Positions 25,254 to 37,724 of a stretch of 64,000 nt of DNA are shown here, piece after piece (within the stretch, counting starts at the first letter, position 1; the number at the start of each line of letters is the position of its first letter). Origin of the DNA: Mycobacterium gallinarum (GTDB lineage: Bacteria; Actinomycetota; Actinomycetes; Mycobacteriales; Mycobacteriaceae); the NCBI RefSeq assembly GCF_010726765.1, contig NZ_AP022601.1, positions 1,116,001-1,180,000 of the forward strand, written 5' to 3'. A model generated the notes under the pieces. That model ran no database searches and was not told the origin of the DNA. It worked only from the letters and a program-made list of their open reading frames with translations. The translations under genes and the position numbers were made by a program.

Positions 25254-26459
25254 TCAGAGATCGAGGGCTTGGTACGTCCGCCGGACGAACTTGGGTTGTG
25301 CGCTTTGCAGTTTCGCCAACGAGGTGTTGCCCGCGACGGCCGCTGCCATGTCGGCGTTGATTTCAGGGAGATTCTGGATCAAGTAGATGAGGACGAGATC
25401 GGCGCTCGGATCGGCCTGCCACCAGGTGCCGTACGCGCCGGGCCAGCTGAAGGTGCCGAGTCCGCCGGGACCGAACAGCTGGCGCGACTTGGTGGGGTCG
25501 GTCACGACGGAGAGGTTGAGACCGAAACCGCGGCCCACCCAGAACGGGGATCCAAGAAAGGGTTGCCGCTTCTGCTCATCGGTCAACCGGTCGGTGCGCA
25601 TCAGTTCGACCGATTTCTCCGACAGCACCCGTACACCGTCCAATGTGCCGCCGCCGAGCAGCATCCGGGCAAACCGAAGGTAGTCATCGACGGTGGACCA
25701 TAGACCGGCGCCGCCGGTGCAGAACGGCGGATCGGTGATCGGCGCCGGACCCATCACGTCGTGCTGCAGCGCCATATTCGCGTCGAGCTTGTACATCGTC
25801 GCGGCACGACGACGTCCCGCTGTGCCCACCGAGAAGCCGGTGTCGACCATCCCGAGCGGGCCGAAGATGCGCTCGGACAACACATCGGACAGTGACTTGC
25901 CCTCGATCCGGGACAGCGCGATGCCCAGGACGTCGGTGGCGTGACTGTAGGTGAGGCGATCGCCGGGCTGGTGCACGAGCGGCAGCGTCGCAAGCTCGGC
26001 CAGCCAGCGGTCTTGATCCTGGCGGAAGGACATCCGCCCGTACGCCTTGCTCAGCGGACCCAGGACGGAAAACGTGTAGGCGAGCCCGCTGCGGTGGGTC
26101 ATCAGATCGTCGATCGTGATCTGCCGGCGGGCGGGAGTGGTTTTGTCGAGCGGGCCGTGCGGGTCGACGAGCACCTGCATATCGGCCAGCTCGGGCAGCC
26201 ATGTCGACACCGGGTCGGACAGCGACAGCTTGCCCTCTTCGGCCAGGCTCATCGCGGCGGCGACGGTCACGGGTTTGGTCATCGACGCGATACGGAAGAT
26301 CGTGTCCCGTTCCATCGGCTGGCCCGCGTCGACGTCGCGGTAACCGAGCTCGTTGACTTGCAGCACCTCGCCCGCGCGGCACACCAGCGTGACGGCCCCG
26401 GCGAGCAACCCGGCGTCGATGGCCTCTTGGATGGATGTCTGGTTACCGTCGAGCTTCAT
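25254..26459 (-). CDS. Serine hydrolase of the class C beta-lactamase/EstB family
   Basis: A 401-residue protein with the catalytic SxxK as SMTK in FRIASMTKPVTVAAAM (near residue 57). The second motif is YSH in DRLTYSHATD rather than the penicillin-binding YxN; esterases of family VIII vary at this point. The third region lies near FSWPGAYGTWWQADPSADLV. No signal peptide is present, so it is more likely an intracellular esterase than a lactamase. ATG 26459 has a TACGCT box seven bases upstream, suggesting a leaderless transcript. It is divergent from the pyr operon and co-directional with the flavin monooxygenase. Confidence 0.85.
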   Translation of the reverse strand: MKLDGNQTSIQEAIDAGLLAGAVTLVCRAGEVLQVNELGYRDVDAGQPMERDTIFRIASMTKPVTVAAAMSLAEEGKLSLSDPVSTWLPELADMQVLVDPHGPLDKTTPARRQITIDDLMTHRSGLAYTFSVLGPLSKAYGRMSFRQDQDRWLAELATLPLVHQPGDRLTYSHATDVLGIALSRIEGKSLSDVLSERIFGPLGMVDTGFSVGTAGRRRAATMYKLDANMALQHDVMGPAPITDPPFCTGGAGLWSTVDDYLRFARMLLGGGTLDGVRVLSEKSVELMRTDRLTDEQKRQPFLGSPFWVGRGFGLNLSVVTDPTKSRQLFGPGGLGTFSWPGAYGTWWQADPSADLVLIYLIQNLPEINADMAAAVAGNTSLAKLQSAQPKFVRRTYQALDL

Positions 26460-26466
26460 CGACGTC

Positions 26467-26472
26467 AGCGTA
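26467..26472 (-). promoter_or_regulatory. -10 box of a leaderless promoter for the serine hydrolase gene
   Basis: Read on the minus strand, TACGCT is followed by seven bases and then the ATG at 26459. No Shine-Dalgarno is present. Confidence 0.45.
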
Positions 26473-26522
26473 CTGAAGCACCGGGGACCGATGGTGTCGT
26501 GTGTGGCCGGCCGAAATGCAGG

Positions 26523-26531
26523 TGCTAAGCT
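26523..26531 (+). promoter_or_regulatory. Extended -10 promoter of the pyrimidine operon
   Basis: TGCTAAGCT is an extended -10 (TGN then TAAGCT). Transcription would start about seven bases later, giving a leader of roughly 55 bases that includes the PyrR-binding hairpin and the Shine-Dalgarno of pyrR. A clear -35 is not visible. Confidence 0.5.
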
Positions 26532-26561
26532 CCCCGCAGTTTCGACATCCTTTAAAGAGCC

Positions 26562-26573
26562 GTCCTGAGAGGC
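26562..26573 (+). promoter_or_regulatory. PyrR-binding RNA element in the pyr leader
   Basis: GTCCTGAGAGGC fits the PyrR recognition core RUCCNGNGAGGY exactly. Flanking CCG and CGG close a short hairpin. The Shine-Dalgarno AAGGAGG (26578-26584) begins five bases after the element and the TTG start of pyrR is at 26594, so bound PyrR would hide the ribosome site. This agrees with the translational repression described for mycobacterial PyrR rather than with attenuation, since no terminator stem with a T run follows. Confidence 0.75.
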
Positions 26574-26593
26574 GGAGAAGGAGGTCAGGGTCT

Positions 26594-27166
26594 TTGGGCG
26601 CGCCTGGCACCGACCGGGAACTGATGTCCGCTGCGGACGTCAGCCGGACCATTTCCCGCATGGCCCATCAAATCATCGAGAAGACCGCACTCGACGGTCC
26701 CGATGCTCCGACCGTCATCCTGCTCGGCATTCCCACCCGTGGCGTGACCATCGCCGCTCGGCTGGCCGAGAAGATCAAGGAATTCTCCGACGTCACCGTC
26801 GCCCGCGGCGGGCTCGACATCACGCTCTACCGTGACGATCTCGGCAGCAAGCCACCCCGGCCGTTGGAGGACACCTCGATACCTGAGGGCGGCATCGACG
26901 GCACGCTCGTGATCCTGGTCGATGACGTCCTCTACACCGGTCGCTCCGTGCGCTCGGCGCTCGACGCACTGCGTGACATCGGTCGGCCCCGGGCCGTCCA
27001 GCTCGCAGTCCTCGTCGACCGCGGTCACCGGGAGCTTCCCCTGCGCGCCGACTACGTCGGCAAGAACGTGCCGACTTCGCGGGCCGAGAACGTCAAGGTC
27101 CGTCTCACCGAAGACGACGACGTCGAGGGGATCTGGATCGCACCGCAGGGAGGGCCCCCAAGATGA
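26594..27166 (+). CDS. pyrR: PyrR: pyr operon RNA-binding regulator / uracil phosphoribosyltransferase
   Basis: 190 residues of type I PRTase fold. The PRPP loop is [20 protein letters not shown]; the start block [20 protein letters not shown] and [17 protein letters not shown] are typical of PyrR. It senses UMP and represses the operon through the leader element. The start is a TTG at 26594, supported by a strong AGGAGG nine bases upstream and by the length of mycobacterial PyrR; the reading frame is open further upstream but would swallow the leader. Four-base overlap with pyrB. Confidence 0.95.
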   Translation: MGAPGTDRELMSAADVSRTISRMAHQIIEKTALDGPDAPTVILLGIPTRGVTIAARLAEKIKEFSDVTVARGGLDITLYRDDLGSKPPRPLEDTSIPEGGIDGTLVILVDDVLYTGRSVRSALDALRDIGRPRAVQLAVLVDRGHRELPLRADYVGKNVPTSRAENVKVRLTEDDDVEGIWIAPQGGPPR

Positions 27167-28146
27167 AGCACCTGCTCTCGGCCGGCGACCTGTCACGGAC
27201 CGAAGCGCTGGCGATTCTCGACAACGCCGACCGGTTCAGCCAGGCGCTGCTCGGCCGCGAGGTCAAGAAACTGCCGACGCTTCGCGGCCGCACCATCATC
27301 ACGATGTTCTACGAGAACTCCACCCGCACGCGGGTGTCATTCGAGGTCGCAGGCAAGTGGATGAGTGCCGACGTCATCAATGTCAGCGCATCGGGATCCT
27401 CTGTCTCCAAAGGTGAGTCGCTTCGTGACACCGCCCTCACCCTGCGTGCCGCCGGGGCCGATGCCCTGATCATCCGCCACCCCGCCTCCGGAGCGGCCCA
27501 GCAGCTTGCCGAGTGGACACGCACCGAGCACTTGCCGGGGGCAGGAGCGAAGCGACCGGGGGAAGGGTCCGGCCCGTCGGTGATCAACGCCGGCGACGGC
27601 ACTCACGAGCACCCGACGCAGGCACTGCTCGACGCGCTGACCATCCGCCAACGGCTTGGCGACATCGAAGGCAAGCGCGTCGTCATCGTCGGCGACGTGC
27701 TGCACAGCCGGGTCGCGCGGTCCAACGTGCTGCTGCTCGACACGCTCGGCGCAGAAGTGGTGCTCGTCGCCCCGCCCACGCTGCTACCGGTCGGGGTGAC
27801 AGACTGGCCGGTCACCGTGTCGCACGACCTTGACGCCGAGTTGCCCGTCGCCGATGCGGTGCTGATGCTGCGTGTGCAGGCCGAGCGGATGACCGGCGGA
27901 TTCTTCCCATCCGCGCGCGAGTACTCGGTGCTCTACGGCCTCTCTGAGAAGCGCCAGGCACTGCTTCCGGGTAACGCGGTAGTCCTGCACCCCGGCCCGA
28001 TGGTGCGCGGTATGGAGATCGCGTTCTCCGTCGCTGATTCGCCGCAATCGGCTGTCCTGCAGCAGGTTTCCAACGGTGTACATATCCGAATGGCGGTGTT
28101 GTTCCACCTGCTGGTGGGCGCTGAGCTGGAAGCGGTCAGCGTATGA
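27163..28146 (+). CDS. pyrB: Aspartate carbamoyltransferase catalytic chain, with a short inserted loop
   Basis: 327 residues. It joins carbamoyl phosphate and aspartate. The phosphate site [17 protein letters not shown], the [15 protein letters not shown] loop (Ser/Lys of the adjacent active site), [13 protein letters not shown], and [17 protein letters not shown] are intact. Between LAEWTRTEH and [14 protein letters not shown] there is an extra stretch ([12 protein letters not shown]) that the M. tuberculosis enzyme lacks; it falls in a surface loop shortly before the HPTQ motif. The inserted DNA is one of the near-identical elements in this window. Four-base overlaps with pyrR and pyrC. 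Confidence 0.97.
   Translation: MKHLLSAGDLSRTEALAILDNADRFSQALLGREVKKLPTLRGRTIITMFYENSTRTRVSFEVAGKWMSADVINVSASGSSVSKGESLRDTALTLRAAGADALIIRHPASGAAQQLAEWTRTEHLPGAGAKRPGEGSGPSVINAGDGTHEHPTQALLDALTIRQRLGDIEGKRVVIVGDVLHSRVARSNVLLLDTLGAEVVLVAPPTLLPVGVTDWPVTVSHDLDAELPVADAVLMLRVQAERMTGGFFPSAREYSVLYGLSEKRQALLPGNAVVLHPGPMVRGMEIAFSVADSPQSAVLQQVSNGVHIRMAVLFHLLVGAELEAVSV
27537..27566 (+). repeat. Mini-insertion element copy inside pyrB
   Basis: Thirty bases reading GGGGGCAGGAGCG, AAGCGAC, CGGGGGAAGG. The copy at 29854-29884 differs by two substitutions and one extra C. Here the element is translated as [10 protein letters not shown]; the other copy is read in a different frame. It contains GCGAAGC, a sequence known to form an unusually stable mini-hairpin in DNA. 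Confidence 0.7.
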
Positions 28147-29435
28147 GCGTCCTGATCCGCGGGGTGCGGCTCTACGGCGAGAGTGACCGGGTCGACGTGC
28201 TCGTCTCGGACGGCCAGATCGCCGACATCGGGGCCGGGCTCGATGTTCCCGACGATGCCGATGTCGTCGACGCCACCGGTCAGATTCTTCTTCCCGGATT
28301 CGTCGACCTGCACACCCATCTGCGCGAGCCCGGCCGAGAGTATGCCGAGGACATCGAAACCGGCTCGGCTGCAGCGGCTTTGGGTGGCTATACCGCGGTG
28401 TTCGCCATGGCCAACACCAACCCGGTCGCGGACAGCCCGGTCGTCACCGACCACGTCTGGCACCGCGGCCAGCAGGTCGGGCTGGTCGACGTGCATCCCG
28501 TCGGTGCGGTGACGATGGGTCTGGCCGGTGCCCAGCTCACCGAGATGGGCATGATGGCCGACGGCGCCGGACAGGTACGGATGTTCTCCGACGACGGCAT
28601 CTGCGTCCACGACCCGCTGATCATGCGCCGCGCACTCGAATACGCGACGGGCCTCGGTGTCTTGATCGCCCAGCACGCCGAAGAGCCCCGCCTCACCGTC
28701 GGCGCCGTCGCGCACGAGGGGCCCAACGCCGCACTGCTGGGTCTGGCGGGCTGGCCGCGTGCGGCCGAGGAATCCATCGTCGCCCGCGACGCGCTGCTGG
28801 CCCGCGATGCCGGCGCGCGGGTACACATCTGCCACGCCTCCACGGCGGGCACCGTCGAGATCGTCAGATGGGCCAAGGAGCAAGGTATTTCGATCACCGC
28901 CGAGGTGACGCCGCACCACCTTCTGCTCGACGACACGCGCCTGGCTTCCTACGACGGCCGCAACCGGGTGAACCCACCGCTGCGCGAAGCGTCGGACGCC
29001 GAGGCCTTACGTCAGGCGCTCGCTGACGGGGTGATCGACTGCGTCGCCACCGACCACGCGCCGCATGCCGAGCACGAGAAGATGTGCGAGTTCGCCCACG
29101 CGCGCCCGGGCATGCTCGGCCTGCAGACCGCGCTGTCGGTGGTCGTCGAGACCATGGTGCGTCCCGGCCTGCTCACCTGGCGCGACGTAGCCCGGGTGAT
29201 GAGCGAGAACCCCGCCCGCATCGTCGGATTGCCGGATCAGGGCCGGCCGCTGGAGATAGGCGAGCCCGCCAACCTGACCGTCGTCGATCCCGACGCTACG
29301 TGGACGGTGGAGGGGTCAGAGTTGGCGAGCCGCTCCGACAACACGCCGTACGAATCGATGGAATTGCCTGCGACGGTGACGCTGACGTTGTTGCGGGGCA
29401 AGGTCACCGCGCGCGACGGAAAGAGTCCGGCATGA
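28143..29435 (+). CDS. pyrC: Dihydroorotase
   Basis: A 430-residue class I dihydroorotase that cyclises carbamoyl aspartate. The metal-binding start is [21 protein letters not shown], with later ligands His in [20 protein letters not shown] and the Asp of [14 protein letters not shown]. Length and motifs are those of the active, long-type enzyme. GTG/ATG overlap with pyrB by four bases. A 31-base gap separates it from the next small membrane-protein gene. Confidence 0.97.
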   Translation: MSVLIRGVRLYGESDRVDVLVSDGQIADIGAGLDVPDDADVVDATGQILLPGFVDLHTHLREPGREYAEDIETGSAAAALGGYTAVFAMANTNPVADSPVVTDHVWHRGQQVGLVDVHPVGAVTMGLAGAQLTEMGMMADGAGQVRMFSDDGICVHDPLIMRRALEYATGLGVLIAQHAEEPRLTVGAVAHEGPNAALLGLAGWPRAAEESIVARDALLARDAGARVHICHASTAGTVEIVRWAKEQGISITAEVTPHHLLLDDTRLASYDGRNRVNPPLREASDAEALRQALADGVIDCVATDHAPHAEHEKMCEFAHARPGMLGLQTALSVVVETMVRPGLLTWRDVARVMSENPARIVGLPDQGRPLEIGEPANLTVVDPDATWTVEGSELASRSDNTPYESMELPATVTLTLLRGKVTARDGKSPA

Positions 29436-29466
29436 ACGGCCAGCGAGTAGCGCAGGTGGATCGCGC

Positions 29467-30003
29467 ATGAACACCGGAACCCTTGTCGGGTCGCTGATCA
29501 TGGCCGCGGTGCTGGCCGTGCTGATCGCCATCATCATCCAGGCGATGCTGCGTGGCTGGCGTCGCCGCGCCGAGCGGCAGGCCGAACTGATCGGCACGCT
29601 GCCGCCACTGCCCGACACGGTGGGGTCGGCGATTGTTTCTGCCACCAAAGGCCTGTACGTCGGCAGCACGCTCGTCCCGCACTGGAATGACCGCGTCGCC
29701 GTCGGAGATCTCGCATTCCGCCACAAGGCGGTGCTGACCCGCTACCCCGAAGGGATCATGTTGCAGCGCAGCGGCGCAGGACCGATCTGGATACCCGAAG
29801 AGTCGATCACCGCGATCCGCACCGAACGGGGCGTCGCCGGTAGGGTCATCCCTGGGGGCAGGAGCGGAGGGACCCGGGGGAAGGCGCAGCCCCACGAGGG
29901 CATTCTCGCAATCCGGTGGCGGTTGCCATCGGGCACCGAGATCGACACCGGGTTCCGCGCCGACAACCGTGCGGCATACGAGCCGTGGCTGGAGACCGCA
30001 TGA
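29467..30003 (+). CDS. Pyr-operon single-pass membrane protein (Rv1382-like)
   Basis: A 178-residue protein with one N-terminal membrane helix (residues about 6-26, [20 protein letters not shown]) and a cytosolic beta-rich domain with [18 protein letters not shown] and [15 protein letters not shown]. It occupies the place of Rv1382 between pyrC and carA in other mycobacteria; function unknown, perhaps anchoring or export related. An extra block [16 protein letters not shown] separates [11 protein letters not shown] from EGILAIRW and is encoded by a mini-insertion element. The stop overlaps the carA start by four bases. Confidence 0.85.
   Translation: MNTGTLVGSLIMAAVLAVLIAIIIQAMLRGWRRRAERQAELIGTLPPLPDTVGSAIVSATKGLYVGSTLVPHWNDRVAVGDLAFRHKAVLTRYPEGIMLQRSGAGPIWIPEESITAIRTERGVAGRVIPGGRSGGTRGKAQPHEGILAIRWRLPSGTEIDTGFRADNRAAYEPWLETA
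29854..29884 (+). repeat. Mini-insertion element copy inside the 178-residue pyr-operon gene
   Basis: Thirty-one bases reading GGGGGCAGGAGCG, GAGGGACC, CGGGGGAAGG, nearly the same as 27537-27566 (two substitutions, one indel). Read here as [10 protein letters not shown], in a frame different from the pyrB copy, so the likeness cannot come from protein-level selection. Confidence 0.7.
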
Positions 30004-31135
30004 GCACGAGCAGGGCGGTGCTGGTGCTCGAGGACGGGCGCATCTTCACCGGCACCGCGTTCGGAGCCATCGGCCAGACGCTCGGTGAGGCGGTGTTCTC
30101 CACCGGTATGTCCGGATACCAGGAAACGTTGACCGACCCGAGCTATCACGGGCAGATCGTGATCGCCACCGCCCCGCAGATCGGCAACACCGGCTGGAAC
30201 CAGGAGGACGCCGAGAGCCGCGGCGACAAGATCTGGGTGGCCGGCTACGCCGTACGCGATCCGTCCCCGAGGGCCTCGAACTGGCGCGCGACAGGCACTC
30301 TCGACGATGAGCTCGTCCGTCAGGGCATCGTCGGCATCGCGGGCATCGACACCCGCGCCGTGGTACGGCACCTGCGCAGCCTCGGCTCGATGAAGGCCGG
30401 AGTGTTCTCCGGAGATGCGCTCGCCAGTGCAGGTGGGGGAGTCGACGAACTGCTCGGGCGTGTCCGCGATCAGCCGTCGATGCTGGGCGCCAACCTGGCC
30501 GGCGAGGTCAGCACCGACACCACCTACATCGTCGAACCCGATGTCGCCCAACGCTTCACGGTCGCGGCGATCGACCTGGGCATCAAGACCAACACGCCGC
30601 GCAACTTCGCCAGCCGCGGCATCCGCAGCCACGTGCTGCCGTCGACGGTCACGTACGACGAGATCGCCGACCTCAAACCTGACGGAGTGTTCCTCTCCAA
30701 CGGGCCCGGCGATCCGGCCACCGCCGACCACATCGTCGGTGTGACACGGGAAGTCCTCGGCGCGGGGATACCACTCTTCGGGATCTGCTTCGGCAATCAA
30801 ATTCTCGGCCGCGCGCTGGGACGCTCGACGTACAAGATGGTCTTCGGTCACCGTGGCATCAACGTGCCCGTTATGGACCACGCCACCGGCCGGGTCGCGG
30901 TGACCGCGCAGAACCACGGGTTCGCACTCGAAGGTGAGGCCGGTGAGACGTTCGACACCGACTTCGGTACCGCGATCGTCAGTCACACCTGCGCCAACGA
31001 CGGCGTCGTCGAGGGCATCAAACTGGTTGATGGGAGAGCGTTTTCGGTGCAGTACCACCCCGAGGCCGCTGCGGGCCCACACGATGCGAACTACTTGTTC
31101 GACCAGTTCGTCGACCTGATGGCGGAGGGCCGCTG

Positions 31136-31136
<1 letters not shown>
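30000..31136 (+). CDS. carA: Carbamoyl-phosphate synthase small (glutaminase) subunit
   Basis: 378 residues. It removes ammonia from glutamine and channels it to CarB. N-terminal domain with [21 protein letters not shown]-terminal class I amidotransferase with nucleophile Cys in [24 protein letters not shown], and His-Glu in [15 protein letters not shown] 30000 overlaps the preceding stop by four bases; its own stop shares one base with carB. Confidence 0.97.
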
Positions 31137-34470
<3,334 letters not shown>

Positions 34471-34474
<4 letters not shown>

Positions 34475-35289
34475 CGGCTTTCGGGGCCCGGCTGGCCGAG
34501 GCGATCGCTGCCAGAGGGCCGTTGTGTCCCGGTATCGATCCGCATCCCGAGCTGCTGAGCGCCTGGGGGTTGAGGGCCGACACCGACGGGTTGTCACGGT
34601 TCTGCGATATCTGTGTGGAGGCGTTCGCCGGCTTCGCGATCGTCAAACCGCAGGTGGCATTCTTCGAGGCGTACGGCGCCGCGGGATTCACGGTGCTGGA
34701 ACACACCATTGCCGCGCTACGCGACGCCGGTGTGCTGGTGCTGGCGGACGCCAAACGAGGGGACATCGGCTCGACGATGGCCGCCTACGCCAATGCGTGG
34801 GCGGGTGATTCGCCGCTGGCCGCCGACGCCGTGACCGCGTCGCCGTATCTGGGCTTCGGATCGTTGCAGCCGCTGCTCGACACCGCACAGACCAACGGTC
34901 GCGGCGTCTTCGTCCTCGCCGCGACATCCAACCCCGAGGGCGCGACCGTGCAGCGCGCCGAGACCGGTGGTCGAACCGTCGCGCAGTCGATTGTGGCCGC
35001 CGCGGCCGCGGTCAACCGCGAATGCTTGCCGGGACCCGGTTCTGTCGGCGTCGTCGTCGGCGCGACGCTCGCCGAACCGCCCGATGTCAGCGCATTGGGC
35101 GGTCCGGTGCTGGTGCCGGGTGTCGGGGCGCAGGGCGGACGACCGGACGCGCTGGGCGGACTCGGCGGGGCACGTGCCGGTCAACTGCTTCCGGCGGTGT
35201 CCCGGGAAATACTGCGTGCCGGACCCGGTGTCGCCGAACTGCGGTCGGCTGCCGAGAAATTCCGCGACGCGGTGGCCTACCTGGCATGA
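34471..35289 (+). CDS. pyrF: Orotidine 5'-phosphate decarboxylase (type 2)
   Basis: 272 residues. It decarboxylates OMP to UMP. The catalytic block is [20 protein letters not shown], with the Asp-Lys-Asp array of the type 2 family; [17 protein letters not shown] is the N-terminal phosphate-site region and [16 protein letters not shown] the C-terminal one. GTG 34471 overlaps the carB stop by four bases; the reading frame continues upstream but only inside carB. Its stop overlaps the following ATG (35286) by four bases. Confidence 0.96.
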
Positions 35290-35784
35290 GCGCGTACGAC
35301 CTGGCGGCGTGGACCGATTTCGCCAACACTGTCGCCGGCGGGGCGGCTGCACTGGCGGGGCTGCTGTTCGTCGGATTGTCGCTGAATCTGTCGGAGGTTC
35401 TCGAGTATCCGGGCGTGCCGTCGCGTGCCGTCGCGTGCCGCGGCGACGCTGGGCCTGACGGTGGCGATTCTTCTGACCGCGATCTTCGTCGCGACTCCCG
35501 GACAGAGCAGGCACGCGCTGTCGATCGAAATGGCGGTGCTCGGCGTCGCGACGGCCGCCATGGTGGTGGTGGCGATGCGGCACCAGCGGGCAGGCCCGCG
35601 CCGGACTCAGGTGCTGACCTCGATGCTGATGTTGCTGCTGCCCAACCTGATGCTCATGGTCGCGGCCGTATCGCTGTGGTGTCAGCGTGGCGGCGGCTTG
35701 TACTGGGTCACCGCCGCTGTGACGACGGGTTTCGTCGCGGCGACGGCCAATGCGTGGGTGCTTGTCGTCGAGCTCAAGCGCTAA
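35286..35784 (+). pseudogene. Small four-helix membrane protein gene, frameshifted by a 10-base tandem duplication
   Basis: The frame from ATG 35286 encodes DFANTVAGGAAALAGLLFVG, LSLNLSEVLEYPGVPSRA and then turns into unlikely Arg/Gly-rich sequence. The rest of a membrane protein (LGLTVAILLTAIFVATPGQS to FVAATANAWVLVVELKR, ending at 35784) is in the next frame. Exactly at the switch the 10-base unit TCGCGTGCCG occurs twice in a row (35421-35440). Removing one copy restores a continuous 162-residue protein with four to five membrane helices. Such a repeat can expand or contract by slippage, so this may be a dead gene, a phase-variable one, or a sequencing error. Family not recognised. Confidence 0.8.
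35414..35440 (+). repeat. Tandem repeat, 2.7 copies of a 10-base unit
   Basis: CGTGCCG-TCG-CGTGCCG-TCG-CGTGCCG. Because the unit is not a multiple of three, gain or loss of one copy switches the reading frame of the membrane protein gene. Confidence 0.9.
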
Positions 35785-36845
35785 CGCTTCGCCGACTTAC
35801 GCGGCAGGAGCCGCGTCAGCAAGACGATCGCCACCACGCCACCGACGCCGAGTATGCCGAGCAACACCAGGTACGTCAGGTCGCCGCGGTCGCGCGTGCG
35901 ATAGACGACCTGCTGGAAGGGCGTATCGGCGGGCGCCTGCTCGAAGATGTAGTCACTTTCGATCGAGGCGGGGTCCCAGATCGTGTTCTTCCACCTCGTC
36001 AGAAACGCTGCGTCCCCGGCGTAGTCGGCCAAAGCGGGGGAGGCGCTGCGATCGATCCGGCCCGCGAATTCGAGAGTCGGCTTGTCGCCGGGCACGGGAA
36101 GCGTCGACGGATCCATCCGATGCTGAGCCAGCACGTACAGGTCGATGTGCTGTGACATCGTCGCCGACCGGGACAGCCGCATCGGGTAGACGACGGTGTC
36201 GGTCTCGAACGAAAGTCGCAGCGGCTGAAGGGGCCCCGTCAGTGCACCGCCCGCGTCGGCGGGTACCAGCTGAACTGCGACGATCTCCCAACCGTCGGCG
36301 ACATACGGTGCCAGGTTGTCATTAAGTCCGTCCGGATGAGGAAAGCCGTTGTCACTCAACCACTTTGCTAGCGCAGACGGATCATCTGCCGCCAACCGGG
36401 TGACGTCGAACGGCCCGAGACGCTGGCGGTCGAGCACGCTGACCGCGCCCGACGGTGCGCCCGCAGTGTCCGGCGGCGATCCCGCCCACACCAGCCAGGG
36501 AATGGTCGGCCACCACGAATCGCGGTACTCGATCCTCGGTGCAGTGAGCTGGCCTAGTGCTTCGAATACCTCGGTATCGCCGAGGGTGATACGCGCGGCG
36601 GACGGCACCGGCATGACCCACGCGGCCCGGTCCGACGAACCGGTCACCGACAGCGACATCAAGATGTCCTCAGTGCTGCCGTCCCAGGCGATCAGCGCGC
36701 GCTCGTCGGCCACTGACGAGCCGGGGCTGTCGGGGACGTAGGCCCCACAGCCACAGGCCCACGCCGGGCTCGCGACGTTCACCAACGCCGCCCCGGCCAG
36801 CAGAGCGAGCACCAGGGCGATGGATCGACAGACGCGTGTGGCCAC
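35781..36845 (-). CDS. DUF2330 exported/membrane protein
   Basis: A 354-residue protein. The signal peptide is CRSIALVLALLAGAALVNVASPAWA, followed at once by CGCGAYVP, the Cys-rich start typical of DUF2330. The outer domain has DGSTEDILMSLSVTGSSDRAAWVMPVP and IDLYVLAQHRMD, and a C-terminal membrane helix (TYLVLLGILGVGGVVAIVLL) anchors it with a short basic tail. Function unknown. GTG 36845 is preferred over the far upstream ATG because GAGGAGG lies five bases before it and the signal peptide then starts at the N-terminus. In M. tuberculosis a PE/PPE pair occupies this place between pyrF and mihF. Confidence 0.85.
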   Translation of the reverse strand: MATRVCRSIALVLALLAGAALVNVASPAWACGCGAYVPDSPGSSVADERALIAWDGSTEDILMSLSVTGSSDRAAWVMPVPSAARITLGDTEVFEALGQLTAPRIEYRDSWWPTIPWLVWAGSPPDTAGAPSGAVSVLDRQRLGPFDVTRLAADDPSALAKWLSDNGFPHPDGLNDNLAPYVADGWEIVAVQLVPADAGGALTGPLQPLRLSFETDTVVYPMRLSRSATMSQHIDLYVLAQHRMDPSTLPVPGDKPTLEFAGRIDRSASPALADYAGDAAFLTRWKNTIWDPASIESDYIFEQAPADTPFQQVVYRTRDRGDLTYLVLLGILGVGGVVAIVLLTRLLPRKSAKR

Positions 36846-37394
36846 GACGACCTCCTCGCGGCGAATCCTATTTCGTTGCCGGCCTCGGACGAGCCACCAA
36901 ACAGCGAACAACAGTGACGACACAAGCAACATCAGCCTCATAGGCACCGTCCGCCACGTCCCCAAACCGAAGTTTTGCATTCAAACCAAATATTGACGCT
37001 CGCGTAGCCGCCCGAACCGGCCCGTAAGGCGGCTGCGACACGCCCGACATGCGGTGACCAGGCAAAATTTTCTTGACCGACCGTGAACCGCTGACGAGGT
37101 GTGGTCCAGGCCACAGGCTGAGTGGGTCGGTAAGCCCCTCCAAGCGGACTGAAAGGCCTTGATACGCAGGCGAATCCGGCCCCTCTACGGCTCAAATCGA
37201 CGCTTTCGCGCCGTTTTGGGCGCATCGGCTCTCACGGCGGCCCTGCCTTACACGCTGGGCTTTTGGCGTCAGAACCAGGGGGTGGGGTTCGCTTTCGTCA
37301 GGTTGCGTGGGTACGGTCGTCGTCGCTGGCTGTTGTGGAATTTTCATAGCGGCCGAAAAAGAAACAATGATGGTGTGAGAGACGGAGGAACCCC
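36846..37394. other. 549-base intergenic region between DUF2330 and mihF
   Basis: No convincing gene on either strand. It is less GC-rich than its surroundings in places (AAGTTTTGCATTCAAACC near 36970; CAAAATTTTCTTGACC near 37062). It contains an inverted repeat AGCCGCC/GGCGGCT (37006-37012 with 37028-37034). TTGACC at 37071 is a possible -35. The last part gives the Shine-Dalgarno GGAGG just before mihF. Most of it is probably the promoter and long untranslated leader of mihF plus the DUF2330 promoter. Confidence 0.5.
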
Positions 37395-37709
37395 GTGGCC
37401 CTTCCCCAGTTGACCGACGAGCAGCGCGCGGCAGCGTTGGAGAAGGCTGCTGCCGCACGACGCATACGTGCCGAGCTCAAAGACCGGCTCAAGCGCGGCG
37501 GCACCAACCTCAAGCAGGTGCTGAAGGATGCCGAGACCGATGAGGTCTTGGGCAAGATGAAGGTTTCTGCCCTTCTGGAGGCGTTGCCCAAGGTGGGCAA
37601 GGTCAAGGCGCAGGAAATCATGACCGAACTCGAGATCGCCCCGACCCGCCGCCTGCGTGGCCTGGGAGATCGCCAGCGTAAGGCGCTGCTGGAAAAGTTC
37701 GACCAGTAA
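37395..37709 (+). CDS. mihF: Mycobacterial integration host factor
   Basis: 104 residues, the length of the active protein in other mycobacteria. A helix-rich nucleoid protein: QLTDEQRAAALEKAAAARRI with RAELKDRLKRGG, and a helix-hairpin-type DNA-binding half, ALPKVGKVKAQEIMTELEIA then RRLRGLGDRQRKALLEKF. It bends and compacts DNA and is required for phage L5 integration and for growth. GTG 37395 with GGAGG eight bases upstream. It stands first before gmk, rpoZ and coaBC. Confidence 0.95.
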   Translation: MALPQLTDEQRAAALEKAAAARRIRAELKDRLKRGGTNLKQVLKDAETDEVLGKMKVSALLEALPKVGKVKAQEIMTELEIAPTRRLRGLGDRQRKALLEKFDQ

Positions 37710-37724
37710 TTCCGGGCGCATAAG

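Noticed and set aside
37006..37034. AGCCGCC/GGCGGCT as a terminator
   Set aside because: It lies between divergent genes (DUF2330 and mihF), where a terminator has no place; kept only as part of the intergenic description.
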